This document shows, piece by piece, positions 26,537 to 33,750 of a stretch of 64,000 bases of DNA. The stretch's first letter is position 1. Each line of letters starts with the position of its first letter. The notes beneath the pieces were generated by a model. It made no database searches. It saw only the letters and a list, made by a program, of their open reading frames with translations, and was not told the origin of the DNA. The stretch covers positions 5,208,001 to 5,272,000 of the forward strand of contig NZ_OZ245757.1 of assembly GCF_965227505.1 (NCBI RefSeq), given 5' to 3'. This DNA comes from Pelagibius sp965227505 (GTDB taxonomy: Bacteria; Pseudomonadota; Alphaproteobacteria; Kiloniellales; Kiloniellaceae). The position numbers and the translations under genes were made by a program.

Positions 26537-27358
26537 ATGGGCAGACTTCTTGTCGCTGCCGTCCTCGCAACGCTGCTATCGACCAGCATGACCGGGACCG
26601 CTGCGGCCGACCAGCCCCTTCGGCTTTACGCCGCCGGCAGTCTGAAGGCGGCGCTCGGCGATGTTGCGGAACGCTATGCCCAGGTCTACGGCCAGAGCGT
26701 GGACACGACCTTCGCGCCCTCCGGCCTGCTGCGCCAACGGATCGAAGCGGGCGAGGGGGCGCACGTCTTTGCCTCGGCCAACCTGCGTCATCCGAAAGCC
26801 CTGGACGCGGCGGGGCGCGGCGGCCCGGTCGCGCTTTTTGCCCGCAACAGGCTTTGTGCGCTGGCCCGTGGCGGGCTTGCCGTAGATACCGAAACGCTGC
26901 TTGACGTCATGCTCGATCCGGCAGTCCGCCTCGGCACCTCGACACCCAAGGCCGATCCTTCCGGCGACTATGCCTGGGAACTGTTTGCGAAGGCGGAGCG
27001 CTTGCGGGGCGGGGCGCAGGCGATCCTCGAGGGCAAGGCGCTGCAGCTGACCGGCGGTCCGGACAGCGCCGAGGCGCCGCAAGGCCGGAACCTCTATGGC
27101 TGGGTTATGGAGTCCGGGCAGGCCGACCTTTTTCTGACCTACTGCACCAATGCGGTCCTGGCACAGCAGGAGGTGCCCGGCCTGCGGATCATCGCGCTGC
27201 CGGCCCTGCTCGCGGTGGGTGCGGACTACGGCCTTCTGGTGCTTGACGGCGCGCCGGAAGGCGCCTGGCGGCTGGCGATGTATATTCCTTCGCCGCAAGG
27301 CCAGGAACAGCTGGCCGGCTATGGCTTTGAGAGCGGCGCTTTGCCGGCGGGCGACTGA
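26537..27358 (+). CDS. modA: ModA-like molybdate/tungstate-binding protein (orphan)
   Basis: 273 residues with a signal peptide (cleavage near AAA-D at about 24) and the ModA opening LRLYAAGSLKAALGDVAE plus FAPSGLLRQRIEAG. No modB or modC is present, so it may use TupBC, or a distant ModBC. The ATG at 26537 behind GGAGGA is preferred to an in-frame ATG at 26480, which would put 19 extra residues before the signal peptide and lies within the divergent gene. Pairing with TupBC is inference. Confidence 0.82.
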   Translation: MGRLLVAAVLATLLSTSMTGTAAADQPLRLYAAGSLKAALGDVAERYAQVYGQSVDTTFAPSGLLRQRIEAGEGAHVFASANLRHPKALDAAGRGGPVALFARNRLCALARGGLAVDTETLLDVMLDPAVRLGTSTPKADPSGDYAWELFAKAERLRGGAQAILEGKALQLTGGPDSAEAPQGRNLYGWVMESGQADLFLTYCTNAVLAQQEVPGLRIIALPALLAVGADYGLLVLDGAPEGAWRLAMYIPSPQGQEQLAGYGFESGALPAGD

Positions 27359-27396
27359 CCGTGGAGAAGTGGTGCCCTTGAGGGTGCCGGTTCTTT

Positions 27397-28287
27397 CTAC
27401 GGGCCGTTCCACTGGACCCGGCCGAAGCCGCTGACATCGTAGCCGCCCAGGCAGCGGGCCTTCTCTGTGAAAGCTGCGGTGCGGCAAAACGCCAGCAGCT
27501 TCTGCATCGGCGGTTCGAACCAGCAGCGGCGGTCTGCCACCAGATCGAAGCGCTCCTCGGCGAGGGCAAGGAAGGGCAGGCCGAATTGACGCGCCATGGC
27601 CTGCAGACCCAGCGCGGCTTCCGCGTCGCCGGCAGCGACGGAGGCCGCCGCTTCGGTTTCCGTGCGCGCCAGTCCGGGCAGCCAGTCGATGTCCTCCGCC
27701 GAGAGGCCGTCGCGTTTCAACAGGTGGTGCAGCAGGAGCGCCGCGCCGGCGGCCGGCTGGCGTTGAACAACCTTGCGGCCGCGCAGATCGACCGGCGCCT
27801 GTACGTCCTTTTCCAGCCCTTTCGCCAGGATCAGCCCCTGCTGCCGCCGGGCGAACTCGACCACCACCACCGGCTGGCCGGCCAGCTTCGCGGCGACGTG
27901 GTTCACGTTCCAGTCGTCCCGCGCCGCCTCGAAGACATGCATACCGGCGGCAGCAGCTTCGCCGGCGGCGATCCGCTCAAGCCCGTCCAGGGAACCGTCG
28001 AAGAAGGTGGCGAGCCCGGATCCGGACTCGCGGATGGCCCAGTCGAGCAGGGGGTCGTGGCTGCCGGCGACCACATTCGGCCGCTGCGGGGCCGGCTTGG
28101 CCGCGCCTGCGCCTCCGGTCAGCCAGGCTTCCAGTTCCAGTCGCGGGAACAGCAGCTTGCCGGTGACGCGCCGGCAGGGAATCTCGCCCTCGGCGGCGAG
28201 GTCATAGACCTTGCGCTCCTTGACCCTCAGCAACTCGGCCACTTCCTTGGTGGTCAGGAAGGCGGGGGAGGCCTCTCCCTCTGTCAT
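27397..28287 (-). CDS. HTH (excisionase/MerR-like) plus PBP-like regulator, probably molybdate/tungstate-responsive
   Basis: 296 residues: N-terminal AlpA/excisionase-type HTH (FLTTKEVAELLRVKERKVYDL at about 10-30, followed by a wing ending LEAWL), then a linker and a periplasmic-binding-like sensor domain (PF12727-like, related to the MoeA/ModE-associated PBP domain) from about residue 80. Such proteins commonly accompany molybdate/tungstate transporters. It is convergent with the ModA-like gene; a 14-bp tandem repeat lies directly upstream of its start. Confidence 0.8.
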   Translation of the reverse strand: MTEGEASPAFLTTKEVAELLRVKERKVYDLAAEGEIPCRRVTGKLLFPRLELEAWLTGGAGAAKPAPQRPNVVAGSHDPLLDWAIRESGSGLATFFDGSLDGLERIAAGEAAAAGMHVFEAARDDWNVNHVAAKLAGQPVVVVEFARRQQGLILAKGLEKDVQAPVDLRGRKVVQRQPAAGAALLLHHLLKRDGLSAEDIDWLPGLARTETEAAASVAAGDAEAALGLQAMARQFGLPFLALAEERFDLVADRRCWFEPPMQKLLAFCRTAAFTEKARCLGGYDVSGFGRVQWNGP

Positions 28288-28292
28288 GGCCG

Positions 28293-28334
28293 GGCTCTCA
28301 TGGCCAGGCTCTCATGCCCAGGCTCTCATGCCCA
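28293..28334. repeat. Three tandem 14-bp repeats at the HTH/PBP gene start
   Basis: GGCTCTCATGGCCA, then GGCTCTCATGCCCA twice, back to back. On the gene's strand each unit contains CATGAGAGCC, resembling the GCCATGACAGAGG start region, so these look like slippage copies of the translation start or repeated regulator sites. The period is not a multiple of 3. Confidence 0.7.
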
Positions 28335-28685
28335 GGCGCCACGATGGCGGTTGGAAACAACGATGACCAAGCGGGTGTCCTCGGGTGAAAGAAACGCCAG
28401 TGGAAGAACCTCTCCGGCAGATGATAGGGCATCGCCGATCCCAAAGGCAAAGTCAGCCAAGCAAGGCGGCCTATCCTCGGCGGGTCTTTGGGCAGCGACC
28501 AGAACCGTGTGCTGCGGGTCCTTTCGGCGGCCTGCTGGAATGCACAAATTCTAGGCGCCACCTCGAGCATGATCAATTTCTGGGCAAACAAAAATTATCA
28601 TTGTTTTACAAATGTTTGTATACGGCGCTTCGTTGTAGTCAAGGAATTGCGCGGACTTCCGCCGCAATCGTCACCACACCGCGGA
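28335..28685 (+). promoter_or_regulatory. Upstream region of the guanidine operon, AT-rich, with a possible IHF site
   Basis: No convincing gene here. An AT-rich patch at 28575-28625 contains TATCATTGTTTTA (28596-28608), one mismatch from the IHF consensus, about 105 bases before the expected +1 of the sigma-54 promoter; such bending sites often lie between NtrC-type enhancers and sigma-54 promoters. I found no full NtrC palindrome. Confidence 0.35.
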
Positions 28686-28702
28686 CTGGCACGCAGCTTG
28701 CT
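28686..28702 (+). promoter_or_regulatory. Sigma-54 (RpoN) promoter
   Basis: CTGGCACGCAGCTTGCT matches the -24/-12 consensus YTGGCACG-N4-TTGCW at every defined position; the GG and GC elements are 12 bases apart. Transcription would begin near 28712, about 10 bases before the riboswitch aptamer. Implies nitrogen-status control through an NtrC-type activator. Confidence 0.85.
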
Positions 28703-28720
28703 GAGTTCGTGCATGCAGGG

Positions 28721-28817
28721 CGTCTAGGGTTCCGGCCGTTTGGGTGACGGTGTCTGGTCCGAGAGGCGCACTCCGGGCAACGCATCCGGAGCCACGGCGG
28801 GCCAAAATCCCGGGAGA
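28721..28817 (+). ncRNA. Guanidine-I (ykkC) riboswitch
   Basis: The invariant blocks of the guanidine-I aptamer appear in order: CTAGGGTTCCG (28724-28734), GGTCCGAGAG (28756-28765), ACGGCGGG (28794-28801), an AAAA spacer and CCCGGGAGA (28809-28817). It sits in the 5' leader of the ABC/GdmH operon, whose start codon is at 28912. Guanidinium binding normally turns such genes on. Downstream, AGAGGTC (28826-28832) can pair with GACCTCT (28870-28876), but there is no U-run, so the switching mechanism (terminator or ribosome access) is not clear. Confidence 0.93.
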
Positions 28818-28911
28818 TCACTGCAAGAGGTCTGAGGCCGTCTTACAGGTGATTCCCGTTCCTGATGTCGACCTCTGACGCAAAGAAACGAGATCGAACA
28901 GGAGGTTTGGG

Positions 28912-30012
28912 ATGCTGCAGTTTCTATCGCAAAGAGGGGTTGGGCGGCGCAGCTTCGCAGCGGTGATCGCTGCGCTCTGTGTTGCGGTCTTCACCGCTTC
29001 CGGCCAGCCGGCGGAGGCCGCCAAGAAGGAGAGCTTCCGCGTCGCGTGGTCCATTTATGTGGGCTGGATGCCCTGGGCCTACGCCGACGAGATGGGCATC
29101 GTGAAAAAGTGGGCGGACAAGTACGGCATCGAAATCGAAGTCGTGCAGATCAACGACTACATCGAGTCCATCAACCAGTTCACCGCCGGCGCCTTCGACG
29201 GTACCGTCATGACCAACATGGATGCGCTCAGCATTCCAGCGGGCGGCGGTGTCGATTCGACGGCGCTGATCCTCGGTGACTTTTCCAACGGCAACGACGG
29301 GCTGGTGGTGAAGGGCGAAGGCGACATCGCTGCGTTGAAGGGCAAGAACGTCAACCTGGTCGAGCTTTCGGTGTCCCATTATCTCCTGGCCCGGGCGCTG
29401 GACAGCGTGAAGCTGGCGGAGCGCGACCTCACCGTCGTCAACACCTCCGACGCCGACATGGTCGCCGCCTTCAAGACCGCAGACGTCGAGGCGGTTGTCA
29501 CCTGGAACCCCCTGCTGAGCGAGATCGCCGCCGAGCCGGGCGCGAAGGTGCTCTACACCTCTGCCGACATTCCCGGCGAGATCATCGACATGATGGTGGT
29601 GAACACCGAGGTGCTGAATGCCAACCCGGACTTCGGCAAGGCGCTTGTGGGTGCCTGGTACGAGACCATGGCGATCATGTCTGCAGACGACGAGGCCGGT
29701 AAGGCGGCGCGCACCTTCATGGGCGAGAAGTCGGGCACCGACCTGGCGGGCTACGAGGCGCAGCTCGCCACCACCAAGATGTTCTACGAGCCCGCCGAGG
29801 CGATTGCCTTCGCCAAGAGCCCGGAACTGGTCGAGACCATGGACGTGGTGCGTCAGTTCCTCTTCGCTCACGGCATCCTGGGCGAGGGCGCGCCGAGTCC
29901 GGACTATGTCGGCATGACATTCCCCTCCGGGGCGACGCTCGGCGATCAGGGCAACACCAAGCTCCGCTTCGACGCCAGCTTCATGAGCATGGCCGCGGAC
30001 GGCATGCTGTAA
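28912..30012 (+). CDS. Guanidine-associated ABC transporter substrate-binding protein (urea-carboxylase-region type)
   Basis: 366 residues with a basic N-terminus and signal peptide (cleavage after AEA near residue 37). The mature protein is NitT/TauT-like, beginning FRVAWSIYVGWMPWAYADEMGIV, which matches the binding-protein type usually found beside urea/guanidine carboxylases and ykkC riboswitches. It lies directly behind a guanidine-I riboswitch, so guanidine is the likely ligand. AGGAGG precedes the ATG. First gene of an operon running to 33357. Confidence 0.87.
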   Translation: MLQFLSQRGVGRRSFAAVIAALCVAVFTASGQPAEAAKKESFRVAWSIYVGWMPWAYADEMGIVKKWADKYGIEIEVVQINDYIESINQFTAGAFDGTVMTNMDALSIPAGGGVDSTALILGDFSNGNDGLVVKGEGDIAALKGKNVNLVELSVSHYLLARALDSVKLAERDLTVVNTSDADMVAAFKTADVEAVVTWNPLLSEIAAEPGAKVLYTSADIPGEIIDMMVVNTEVLNANPDFGKALVGAWYETMAIMSADDEAGKAARTFMGEKSGTDLAGYEAQLATTKMFYEPAEAIAFAKSPELVETMDVVRQFLFAHGILGEGAPSPDYVGMTFPSGATLGDQGNTKLRFDASFMSMAADGML

Positions 30013-30040
30013 GGCGCGGCGGATTTGCCAGCGGCGCGGC

Positions 30041-30862
30041 ATGGCACGGGCACTGAACCGGCGGCCGGGGCGGGCGGGACTGATCCTGCTGGGGGCTTTG
30101 CCCTTCGTTGTTCTGGTCGCCGTCTACCTGGTCGCCTCCGATGCCCGCCTGGCGGTCAATCCGGCAGACAAGCTGCTGCCGTCTCCGGAAAGCCTTGCCG
30201 CCGCCATCGATCGTCTCGCCTTCCAGCCCGATCCACGCAGGGGAACCTACATTTTATGGTCGGATACCCTGGCCAGCCTGCTGCGCCTCTTTCTGGGGCT
30301 TGCGATCGCCACCGGCATCGCGCTGGCCGCGGGGATCGCCATCGGCCTGCTGCCCCTGGTGCGCGCCGCCTTCGCGCCCCTGGTGGCGGCCCTGTCGATG
30401 GTGCCGCCGCTGGCCATCCTGCCGATCCTCTTCATCGTCTTGGGGCTCGGCGAGCTGTCCAAGGTCGTCCTTATCGTCATCGGGATCGCGCCGTTTCTGG
30501 TGCGCGATCTCTCCATGGCCGTCGGCAGCCTGCCGCGCGAGCAGCTTGTGAAGGCGCAGACCTTGGGAGCCTCCACCTGGCAGATCGTGACCCGCGTCGT
30601 GCTGCCCCAGACTCTGCCGCGCCTCGTCAGCGCCCTGCGGCTTTCGCTGGGGCCGGCGTGGCTCTTCCTCATCTCCAGCGAAGCCATCGCTTCGACCGAG
30701 GGCCTCGGCTACCGGATCTTTCTGGTGCGCCGCTACCTCGCCATGGACGTCATCCTGCCCTACGTCATCTGGATCACGCTGCTTGCCTTCCTGCTCGACT
30801 ATCTGCTGCGGCTGCTCGCCCGCCGCGCCTTTGGCTGGCTGCCGGGGGAGCAGCAGCCATGA
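30041..30862 (+). CDS. Guanidine-type ABC transporter permease (TauC/SsuC family)
   Basis: 273 residues, six hydrophobic helices, with the coupling loop LVKAQTLGASTWQIVTRVVL and the FLISSEAIASTEGLGYRIF tail of the NitT/TauT permease family. The start at 30041 lacks a strong SD and may depend on coupling to the upstream gene 28 bases away. Its stop overlaps the ATPase start (ATGA). Confidence 0.87.
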   Translation: MARALNRRPGRAGLILLGALPFVVLVAVYLVASDARLAVNPADKLLPSPESLAAAIDRLAFQPDPRRGTYILWSDTLASLLRLFLGLAIATGIALAAGIAIGLLPLVRAAFAPLVAALSMVPPLAILPILFIVLGLGELSKVVLIVIGIAPFLVRDLSMAVGSLPREQLVKAQTLGASTWQIVTRVVLPQTLPRLVSALRLSLGPAWLFLISSEAIASTEGLGYRIFLVRRYLAMDVILPYVIWITLLAFLLDYLLRLLARRAFGWLPGEQQP

Positions 30863-31680
30863 GCCTGATCTCGGTCAGAGACGTCTCGCAGACCTATGGC
30901 GCCCAGACCGTGCTGGAACGCATCAGTCTGGACATCGAGGCCCAGGAGTTCTGCACCATTGTCGGGGCCAGCGGCTGCGGCAAGTCGACCTTCCTCAGGC
31001 TGCTTCTGAGCGAGGAGCGCCCGACTCGCGGCGTCATCGAACTGGACGGGGCGCCGCTCGGCAGTGAGCCGGATGCCGACCGTGGCGTGGTTTTTCAGCG
31101 TTACTCGGTCTTTCCCCACCTGACGGTCATGGAAAACCTGATCCTGCCGCTGGAATTGCGGGCCTCGAAGCTTTGGGGCCGGCTCTTCGGTGCACGCCGC
31201 CGCGACGCCATGGCGCAGGCCGAACACCTGCTGGAGCGTGTCGGCCTCGCCCATGCCCGCGACGCCTATCCGAAGACCCTGTCCGGTGGCATGCAGCAGC
31301 GCCTCGCCATTGCCCAGGCCCTGATGCCGCGGCCCAAGGTCCTGCTGCTGGACGAGCCTTTCGGCGCTCTCGATCCCGGCACGCGGGCGCGCATGCACGA
31401 AATCATCCTGTCGCTCTGGCAGGAAGAGAAGATGACCATCTTCATGGTCACGCACGACCTGAAGGAGGGCTTCAAGCTCGGCACGCGCCTGCTCGTCTTC
31501 GACAAGCTGCGCTGGGACCCCCATGCGCCGGAGGCTTACGGCGCAACCATCACCTACGACCTGCCGCTGAAGGACCGCCGAACGCTGCCTGACGGCGTCG
31601 CTGCCGCTGTGAGCGGGAGCAAGCACGACAACAATCAACGCCTGCCTGGGAACAAAGGATCTCTTGATGTTTTGCACTGA
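30859..31680 (+). CDS. Guanidine-type ABC transporter ATP-binding protein
   Basis: 273 residues: Walker A GASGCGKST, signature LSGGMQQRLAIAQAL, Walker B LLLDEPFGALD, switch VTHDLKEGFKLG. The C-terminal part with FDKLRWDPHAPEAYGATITYD is typical of the version found in urea/guanidine carboxylase regions. The frame is open upstream to 30025, but that part is antisense-like over the permease; ATG at 30859 is right. The end overlaps gdmH by 14 bases. Confidence 0.88.
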   Translation: MSLISVRDVSQTYGAQTVLERISLDIEAQEFCTIVGASGCGKSTFLRLLLSEERPTRGVIELDGAPLGSEPDADRGVVFQRYSVFPHLTVMENLILPLELRASKLWGRLFGARRRDAMAQAEHLLERVGLAHARDAYPKTLSGGMQQRLAIAQALMPRPKVLLLDEPFGALDPGTRARMHEIILSLWQEEKMTIFMVTHDLKEGFKLGTRLLVFDKLRWDPHAPEAYGATITYDLPLKDRRTLPDGVAAAVSGSKHDNNQRLPGNKGSLDVLH

Positions 31681-32902
31681 TAACCGCCGGCGCGCCACCA
31701 AAGCGGCCGGCGCCGCGGCGCCCGTGCCGGGAAGCCGGCGCCACCACCACCCGGACTTCGACAAGATGCAGCTCCAGGGCTGGCGCTCGGCCCTGAAGGA
31801 GGCCGATCTGCCGGAGGACGGCTGGCAGAAGGAGCGGCAGTGGGCGGTGAAGGTCGGCCTGGCGGCGGCGGACAGCATCGAGGACCGGGGCATCTCCACC
31901 TTCGCCCGGGGCGAACTGCCGCACTATGCCGGCATCAACACCTTCCTGAAGGCTCCCTATATCGAGGACGTGGCCAAGGTCGGCGGCTACGACGCAGCGG
32001 TGATGGGCGTACCCTTCGACGGCGGCACCACCTATCGCCCTGGCACCCGCTTCGGGCCGCAGGGTATCCGCCGCATCTCCGCGCTCTACACGCCCTACAA
32101 CTACGAGATGGGAGTCGACCTGCGCGAACAGATGACGCTCTGCGACGTCGGCGACGTGTTCACCATCCCGGCCAACATCGAAAAGACCTTCGACCAGATT
32201 TCCCGCGCCGTCTCCCACGTGTTCTCCTCCGGCGCCCTGCCGCTGATCATGGGCGGCGATCACTCCATCGGTTTCGCCACCGTGCGCGGTATCGCGCAGT
32301 GCACTTCCAAGCGCATCGGCATCATCCACTTCGACCGCCATGCCGACATCCAGGAGAAGGACCTGGACGAGCGGATGCACACCACCCCGTGGTTTCATGC
32401 CACCAACCTGGAGAACGTGCCGGCGACCAACCTGGTGCAGATCGGAATCGGCGGCTGGCAGGTGCCCCGCGAGGCGGTGGTGGAGGCGCGCAAGCGCGAT
32501 ACCACCATCATTTCCATGGCCGATGTTGAGAAGCTGGGCCTCGACAAGGTCGCCGAGATCGCCCTGGAGACTGCCTGGGCGGGGGCGGATGCGGTCTACC
32601 TGAGCTTCGACATCGACTCCGTGGACTGCGGCTTCGTGCCCGGCACCGGCTGGCCGGAGCCCGGGGGCTTTCTGCCGCGCGAGGCTCTCAGCCTGGTCAG
32701 CAAGGTGGCCGCCGAGGGGATCTGCGGCATGGAGGTGGTAGAGGTCTCGCCGCCCTACGACACCTCCGACATCACCTCGCTCTTCGCGACGCGTGTGATG
32801 GTAGACGTGCTGGGGACCCTGGTGGCCCACGGCAAGCTGGGTGCCCACCGAGCCCTCATCGACAAACCCATGACTCCCGCTGTGGAGGGGGGGACCGCAT
32901 GA
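31667..32902 (+). CDS. gdmH: Guanidine hydrolase GdmH (arginase/agmatinase fold, probably Ni-dependent)
   Basis: 411 residues. Metal-ligand motifs of the ureohydrolase family are intact: H199 in GGDHS, D223/H225/D227 in HFDRHAD, and D315/D317 in SFDIDSVD. The FDRHAD version with DLDERMHTTPWFHATN after it, the GTGWPEPGGFLP segment and the long N-terminal extension distinguish the guanidine hydrolase group from agmatinase (DAHxD). Reaction: guanidine + water to urea + ammonia. Guanidine-I riboswitch, transporter, urea importer and urease in the same region all fit. ATG at 31667 behind AAAGGA. Specificity is inferred from context and motif style; an agmatinase/guanidinobutyrase role cannot be fully excluded. 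Confidence 0.87.
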   Translation: MFCTDNRRRATKAAGAAAPVPGSRRHHHPDFDKMQLQGWRSALKEADLPEDGWQKERQWAVKVGLAAADSIEDRGISTFARGELPHYAGINTFLKAPYIEDVAKVGGYDAAVMGVPFDGGTTYRPGTRFGPQGIRRISALYTPYNYEMGVDLREQMTLCDVGDVFTIPANIEKTFDQISRAVSHVFSSGALPLIMGGDHSIGFATVRGIAQCTSKRIGIIHFDRHADIQEKDLDERMHTTPWFHATNLENVPATNLVQIGIGGWQVPREAVVEARKRDTTIISMADVEKLGLDKVAEIALETAWAGADAVYLSFDIDSVDCGFVPGTGWPEPGGFLPREALSLVSKVAAEGICGMEVVEVSPPYDTSDITSLFATRVMVDVLGTLVAHGKLGAHRALIDKPMTPAVEGGTA

Positions 32903-33357
32903 GCGCCCGCCACAACAGCCACGCGCCGGGCCATAACCATCCGCAGGGCCACAACCACCCGCCGGATCATGAGCACCTGCACTCCCACCTGCACGACGGA
33001 CCGCATGCGGCGGTGCCGGGCCAGCCGCGCGGCGACGAGGACCTGCTGGCCGATGCGCTGATGGAGGGGTTCGACGCCGCCGAGGACAAGGCGAGCTTTC
33101 TGCGCATGGCGCGCATTCCGCAACACCTGCATGGCGCCGACGGATCGGTCCTGCGTCTCGTCGATGTGGAACTGCGCTACGCCTATCAGGTGGCAACCGC
33201 TTCACCGGCGTTCAACGCCGACCATCTGGTCTACCTGCCGTTCCCGGCAAACATGATCCGGGAGCGCGCCACCATGGTTTTCGTCTACGTCTCGCTGCGG
33301 GAACGGCGCGATGTCGACCTGAGGGAAATGATCCGACTGCTTGAAGACAAGGAGTAA
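32899..33357 (+). CDS. Histidine-rich small protein, possible metal chaperone for GdmH (family unknown)
   Basis: 152 residues, coupled to gdmH by an ATGA overlap. The first 36 residues hold 12 histidines (H5-H36, NHPQGHNHPP type), like the metal-storage tails of UreE or HypB. The rest is an alpha/beta domain of about 100 residues (LRLVDVELRYAYQVATASPAF; VFVYVSLRERRDVDL) with no P-loop and no CxxC zinc motif, so it is neither HypA nor HypB. I do not recognise the family. Known cyanobacterial GdmH uses HypA/HypB-like helpers (GhaA/GhaB); this protein occupies the equivalent genetic position. Nickel delivery is inference. Confidence 0.72.
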   Translation: MSARHNSHAPGHNHPQGHNHPPDHEHLHSHLHDGPHAAVPGQPRGDEDLLADALMEGFDAAEDKASFLRMARIPQHLHGADGSVLRLVDVELRYAYQVATASPAFNADHLVYLPFPANMIRERATMVFVYVSLRERRDVDLREMIRLLEDKE

Positions 33358-33409
33358 GCGGCACAGAGGGAAGGCATAGGGGAGAGGGCACGCCGCGGCG
33401 CGGGCTGGT

Positions 33410-33441
33410 GGCCTCCAGGCACCCGCGGGCACCTGGAGGCC
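33410..33441 (+). terminator. Inverted repeat after the guanidine operon
   Basis: GGCCTCCAGG and CCTGGAGGCC form a 10-bp perfect stem around a 12-base loop, 53 bases after the His-rich gene. No U-run; may end or stabilise the operon transcript. Confidence 0.4.
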
Positions 33442-33455
33442 GAGAGGCCTCAGGT

Positions 33456-33742
33456 GTGCAACATCAGCCTCTAGCGGAGCTTGCGATCCGCACCAGTGCC
33501 CATAGGCGCTGTCGCAGAGGGGGTCAAGGGATTGGCCGGTGGCGCAGGGCCGGAGGCGCTCGTCAGAGAACTGGCGAAGATCACGTGGAAGCAACAGTTG
33601 GCTTTCGCGCGAAACTCTATTGTATTAGCTATGTAAAACAAAAAAAGAATCTCAAGAAGATCAATAAAAATAACTATTCAATCTTGACATAGCTTGTCGT
33701 AATTCAGCAATATTTTGCGGTGCAACATCAACTCTAGCGGAG
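33456..33742 (+). repeat. 24-bp imperfect direct repeats flanking a 240-base AT-richer segment before urtA
   Basis: GTGCAACATCA-GC-CTCTAGCGGAG at 33456-33479 recurs as GTGCAACATCA-A-CTCTAGCGGAG at 33720-33742, 264 bases apart. The second copy supplies the urtA SD (GCGGAG). The segment between, with an A/T-rich end (33600-33715), holds no gene I can support. It could be an insertion with a duplicated leader or a repeated regulatory element. Confidence 0.65.
33684..33713 (+). promoter_or_regulatory. Possible housekeeping promoter for urtA
   Basis: TTGACA (33684-33689) is a perfect -35; an 18-base spacer leads to CAATAT (33708-33713), a weak -10. It lies about 40 bases before the urtA ATG in the AT-rich segment. 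Confidence 0.4.
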
Positions 33743-33750
33743 TGAACTCA

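Noticed and set aside
28540..28560. NtrC enhancer half-site TGCAC upstream of the sigma-54 promoter
   Set aside because: Only one arm resembles the NtrC palindrome; the partner arm does not match.
31667..32902. Annotation as plain agmatinase
   Set aside because: FDRHAD in place of DAHxD, the long N-terminus and the guanidine-I riboswitch favour guanidine hydrolase, though biochemical proof is absent.
33202..33594. - strand open frame in the gdmH-urtA gap
   Set aside because: It overlaps the end of the His-rich gene antisense, has no good start or known motif, and the gap looks non-coding.
33358..33750. Second guanidine riboswitch or sigma-54 promoter before urtA
   Set aside because: I found neither the CTAGGGTTCCG/GGTCCGAGAG blocks nor a TGGC-N8-TTGC pair here; short CTAG matches alone are not enough.
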